From NCBI GenBank assembly GCA_030619185.1, contig JAUXBW010000089.1, positions 1 through 8,628 of the forward strand: 8,628 bases of DNA. The letters are read 5' to 3'. Each line of letters opens with the position of its first letter. The stretch's first letter is position 1. A model generated the notes under the pieces. The model worked only from the letters and a program-made list of their open reading frames with translations. It was not told the origin of the DNA and did not search any database. Source of the DNA: Methyloprofundus sp. GTDB taxonomy: Bacteria; Pseudomonadota; Gammaproteobacteria; Methylococcales; Methylomonadaceae. Below are positions 5,932 to 8,628 of this stretch, in pieces. Made by a program: the position numbers and the translations under genes.

Positions 5932-7267
5932 GATGAACTCCTGGTTTTGCATTGGCTGCCATGGTTTGTGGTTCCAGGTAGGCAATACTCAAATGTGACT
6001 CTATGAGATATTTATCAGCCACCCAACGTACTTGCTCAGCAGTAACCTGATTAATTTTATCTCTGTATTGTTCTGCTTTTTTCCAGCCTAAACCCACGGT
6101 TTCAGCTATGCCTAATTTCATTGCCTGGTAAAACAGAGAGTCCTGTTCGTAGACCGATTGTGCCATCACTTGTGCTTTTACTCGCGCTAATTCATGCGCA
6201 CTAATAGCGTCTCTCTGTAGCGTACGTATTTCTGTTTTTAGTGCTATTTCCAGATCTAAAAGGCTTTGACCATTAACCGGTGTCGCTTCAAACAAAAACA
6301 ACTCTTCTAAACGGCCACTGATGTCATACCCTGCTCCGACAGAGCTAGCTACTTGTTGCCCCCGTTGCAACCTGGCAGGCAAACGCGCACTACCACCACC
6401 ATCCAGCACAGCAGCTAATACGTCTAAAGCATAGGCCTCCCATTCGGCGGCCACTGTATTTAGACTAGGGACTTTATAAGCCATAAGGATATAAGGGACT
6501 TTGGCAGGTAATTTAACGGTCATACGCCGAACTCCAACTTGTTCCATTTCTGTGTGCGGTTTAAGCGTTTTAATTGCCTTGCCAGGAATTGCTGCAAAAT
6601 AATGCTCTGCCAATTTAAAAACGTCTTCAGCCTGTACGTCACCCGCAACAATTAGAGTGGCATTATTCGGTGCATACCATTGTTGATACCATTGCAGTAA
6701 ATCATCAACTTGATAATTTTCTATATCTGCCGGCCAGCCAATCACCGGGTTTCTATAAGGTGAATTGGAATACGCCAGTGCCATAAGGTACTCCTGCAGT
6801 TTGGCGCGTGGATTATCCTCGGTACGCATGCGCCGCTCTTCCATGACTACTTGCAGCTCTTTTTCCAGTTCTTCGGCTATTAATTTTAAATGCTGCATAC
6901 GATCCGCTTCTAATGCAAAGCTAATTGCTAAGCGAGTCTTTTCCAGCGTTTGAAAATATGCGGTATAATCACGCCCGGTAAACGCATTTTCCCGACCACC
7001 ATTTTCTGCAATAATTTTAGAAAATTCGCCTGCCGGATACTTATTTGTGCCTTTAAACATCATATGCTCTAGCATATGTGAAATACCCGTGATACCTAAG
7101 GGTTCATAGCTCGAACCTACCTTGTACCAGATTTGCGACACCACGACGGGAGAGCGGTGCTCTTCTTTAACGAGCACTTTTAGTCCATTAGTTAATACCC
7201 GCTCTTGAACTTCAGTGGCATAAACACTGAATGAATAAAACAACACTATGCAAAGACGGATTATCAT
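5921..7267 (-). CDS. M16 family zinc metallopeptidase, catalytic subunit
   Basis: This 448-residue protein starts with a short signal peptide (MIIRLCIVLFYSFSVYA), placing it in the periplasm. The inverted zinc motif HxxEH is H64-M-L-E67-H68, in the typical context GISHMLEHMMFKGT, and the third zinc ligand falls in VVMEERR (E143 or E144, about 76 residues later). The second M16 domain is present, but the R/Y segment is degraded: LQRGQQVASSVGAGYD (300-315) has Ser where the partner has Tyr. A strong ribosome site, GGAGGAG, lies upstream of ATG 7267. It is the first gene of the operon and overlaps its non-catalytic partner by 11 nt. The substrate cannot be told from sequence; Pseudomonas carries a similar pair next to rsmD. 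Confidence 0.93.
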   Translation of the reverse strand: MIIRLCIVLFYSFSVYATEVQERVLTNGLKVLVKEEHRSPVVVSQIWYKVGSSYEPLGITGISHMLEHMMFKGTNKYPAGEFSKIIAENGGRENAFTGRDYTAYFQTLEKTRLAISFALEADRMQHLKLIAEELEKELQVVMEERRMRTEDNPRAKLQEYLMALAYSNSPYRNPVIGWPADIENYQVDDLLQWYQQWYAPNNATLIVAGDVQAEDVFKLAEHYFAAIPGKAIKTLKPHTEMEQVGVRRMTVKLPAKVPYILMAYKVPSLNTVAAEWEAYALDVLAAVLDGGGSARLPARLQRGQQVASSVGAGYDISGRLEELFLFEATPVNGQSLLDLEIALKTEIRTLQRDAISAHELARVKAQVMAQSVYEQDSLFYQAMKLGIAETVGLGWKKAEQYRDKINQVTAEQVRWVADKYLIESHLSIAYLEPQTMAANAKPGVHHAH

Positions 7268-7354
7268 TTATTTGCTCCTCCCGAACAGTAAAGCATAAAA
7301 TATCAGTAAACCGTGTATTCTATCCCAGATACGAACTAAACGAAGTAACAAAGC
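7268..7354. promoter_or_regulatory. Divergent intergenic region between the M16 operon and cyoE
   Basis: These 87 bp must hold, or overlap, the promoters of two divergent units. I see the GGAGGAG ribosome site of the M16 gene (7274-7280 region) but no pair of hexamers with correct spacing that I would defend on either strand. cyoE has no good Shine-Dalgarno; its immediate upstream sequence is ACGAAGTAACAAAGC. Confidence 0.4.
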
Positions 7355-8245
7355 ATGACAAACGAAAAAACAACACTGAGCTGGAAGAATTATCTTGAGT
7401 TATGCAAACCCAGAGTGGTCGCTCTACTGGTTTTTACAGCTAATGTAGGGATGTTGCTAGCGGTTCCAGGTATGCCTCCTATCGCACTTTTTATCTATGC
7501 AACACTAGGTATCGGCTTAGCCTCTGCATCAGCCGCAGCTATTAACCATTTTATCGATCAAAAAGCAGATGCCGAAATGGCACGCACCCAGAATCGCCCC
7601 TTGCCACAAGGTGACCTTAGTTCAAGCAATGTGCTTATTTTCGCCGGGGTGTTAGGCATTGCAGCCATGTTAATACTGATTTTTCTGGTCAACACACTGA
7701 CTGCAATACTCACTTTTGTATCACTTATAGGCTATGCAGTTATTTATACTGTGTATCTTAAACGCATGACACCGCAAAATATTGTTATTGGTGGTGCCGC
7801 AGGAGCAGCACCACCACTACTTGGCTGGTGTGCTATGACCGGCGAAGTTCACCCCTATGCCTTATTGCTATTCCTGTTAATTTTTGTCTGGACTCCTCCC
7901 CATTTCTGGGCATTGGCTATAGCCAGACGTGATGAATATGCAAAAGTAAATATTCCCATGCTCCCGGTTACTCACGGTACGGAATTTACCCGTTTACAAA
8001 TTTTGCTGTACACCATTTTACTGTTTATCGTCACCTTGCTCCCTTACCTAACGGGGATGAGTGGTTTAATTTATGTTATTCCAGGTGCCTTGTTGAGTTT
8101 AGGTTTTATTTACTTTGCGATCAAGATGATGCGCACCAAAGCAGATAAAACCGCCATGCAAACTTTTGGCTATTCCATTATTTATTTGATGCTGATTTTT
8201 GCGCTATTATTAATTGATCATTATTTCAAATATACAATTAACTAA
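7355..8245 (+). CDS. cyoE: Protoheme IX farnesyltransferase (haem O synthase)
   Basis: CyoE/CtaB is an inner-membrane UbiA-family prenyltransferase that adds a farnesyl group from farnesyl diphosphate to haem B, making haem O for haem-copper oxidases. The 296-residue length is normal. The first Asp-rich motif NxxxDxxxD is N64-HFI-D68-QKA-D72, followed by the conserved RTQNRPLP. The second conserved loop is WTPPHFWALAI (179-189) followed by RRDEYAKVNIPMLPV. Several hydrophobic segments (for example about 24-36, 43-64, 94-112, 117-134, 168-180, 216-230, 236-256, 273-288) fit the multi-pass topology. The start MTNEKTTLSWKNYLELCKPRV matches family N-termini. No oxidase subunit or ctaA gene is visible in the window, so its operon context is unknown. 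Confidence 0.97.
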   Translation: MTNEKTTLSWKNYLELCKPRVVALLVFTANVGMLLAVPGMPPIALFIYATLGIGLASASAAAINHFIDQKADAEMARTQNRPLPQGDLSSSNVLIFAGVLGIAAMLILIFLVNTLTAILTFVSLIGYAVIYTVYLKRMTPQNIVIGGAAGAAPPLLGWCAMTGEVHPYALLLFLLIFVWTPPHFWALAIARRDEYAKVNIPMLPVTHGTEFTRLQILLYTILLFIVTLLPYLTGMSGLIYVIPGALLSLGFIYFAIKMMRTKADKTAMQTFGYSIIYLMLIFALLLIDHYFKYTIN

Positions 8246-8446
8246 CAGTAGCACTCAACAACGGGAGTCAAAAAGTTCAAGCCCCTATGAGAGTGTGTTG
8301 AAAAAATCAAGTGGCTTTGATCAATACTGACAAAACTATAAAGTGTAAGGAACTATCATAATTGACTGACTCCTAACGACCCATTGCAGCCTTTCGATGA
8401 AATATTTTTTACACGGGAAAATGTCCGAGTTAAATGCTTTTGTTCA

Positions 8447-8480
8447 GATGGTGGCTTCGCGCTACGCGCGAATCACTATC
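8447..8480. repeat. GC-rich palindromic repeat downstream of cyoE
   Basis: TTCGCGC (8456-8462) and GCGCGAA (8466-8472) are perfect 7-bp arms around a 3-bp loop. Flanking GTG/CAC and GAT/ATC extend the stem with small mismatches to about 8447-8480. It lies between the convergent ends of cyoE and the right-hand partial gene. There is no T-run on either side, so a REP-like repeat is likelier than an intrinsic terminator. Confidence 0.5.
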
Positions 8481-8492
8481 TAACCTAATTCG

Positions 8493-8628
8493 TTAGGCAA
8501 CATTATTCGGGATAGCATTTTCAGCCGGATTGAAGTACATATGAGGGTATTCCGGTTCACGCTTTTGAAACGACAGAATAGAGGAGTTCTGAATCACTCC
8601 GCCATCAATATTGATCGCCTTTCTAATC
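8493..8628 (-). CDS. Partial CDS, C-terminal 44 residues of an unidentified protein
   Basis: A minus-strand frame is open from the window edge to TAA at 8495-8493. It reads about IRKAINIDGGVIQNSS, then a Lys/Glu/Pro-rich stretch with YPHMYFNPAEN, and ends NNVA. Of the six frames here this one is open and has a protein-like composition, and the stop lies just before palindromic intergenic sequence. A small hairpin CCTAA-TTCG-TTAGG (8484-8497) overlaps the stop. Most of the gene lies outside the window. I do not recognise the family. A chance open frame of this length is possible. Confidence 0.45.
   Translation of the reverse strand, partial: IRKAINIDGGVIQNSSILSFQKREPEYPHMYFNPAENAIPNNVA

Noticed and set aside
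5932..5985. Upstream start for the second M16 protein
   Set aside because: It would add 18 hydrophilic residues before an obvious signal peptide; AGGAG fits ATG 5931 instead.
5532..6953. Plus-strand ORFs opposite the M16 genes (5532-5723 and 6765-6953)
   Set aside because: They are antisense to well-supported peptidase genes, with no ribosome site or family features.
8287..8310. GAGAGTGTGTTGAAAAA as an insertion-sequence terminus
   Set aside because: It recalls ends of some IS elements, but there is no matching inverted copy or transposase in the window.
8397..8483. Plus-strand 28-codon ORF
   Set aside because: It is too short, has no ribosome site, and runs through the palindromic repeat.

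Overview
This window looks like an AT-leaning chromosomal segment of a gammaproteobacterium. The evidence is the family membership of its proteins (Uup, CoaD, RsmD, CyoE, an Allochromatium-type ferredoxin) and the arrangement of an M16 peptidase pair followed by rsmD and then coaD-fdx, an order familiar from Pseudomonas and relatives. The many short palindromic intergenic repeats would suit a methanotroph-like (Methylococcales) genome, but that placement is inference. All complete genes are housekeeping genes. I see no phage, integrase, transposase, CRISPR array or defence cassette.

Layout, left to right. Positions 1-184 hold the start of a leftward gene of unknown function that runs off the window. 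Positions 185-676 are non-coding and contain a 15-bp hairpin with two G.U pairs and an AT-rich palindrome. A leftward tRNA-Ser(GGA) with encoded CCA follows, with its own promoter. Next is leftward uup (ABC-F ATPase) with a good sigma70-type promoter and almost no leader. The 217-bp gap upstream of uup carries two short palindromic repeats and the terminator of the next transcription unit, coaD-fdx (phosphopantetheine adenylyltransferase and a 2[4Fe-4S] ferredoxin, 2 nt apart). Between coaD and rsmD lies a 283-bp nested inverted repeat. Upstream of it is a tightly overlapping leftward operon: catalytic M16 peptidase, non-catalytic M16 partner, rsmD. Rightward cyoE (haem O synthase) is divergent from this operon. 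The right end has a palindromic repeat and the C-terminus of a second unidentified leftward gene.

How the genes relate. The two M16 proteins both carry signal peptides and have complementary active-site losses, so they probably form one periplasmic heterodimeric protease. rsmD is translationally coupled to them without an obvious functional link. coaD (CoA synthesis) and the ferredoxin form a separate small unit. cyoE serves haem-copper oxidase assembly, but no oxidase subunit is visible here.

The least ordinary part is the intergenic DNA. The element at 3780-4062 is a long imperfect palindrome with 15-bp perfect ends and an interrupted right arm. Most of its arm mismatches would be G.U wobbles in the leftward transcript. 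I do not see evidence for a new multi-gene system.
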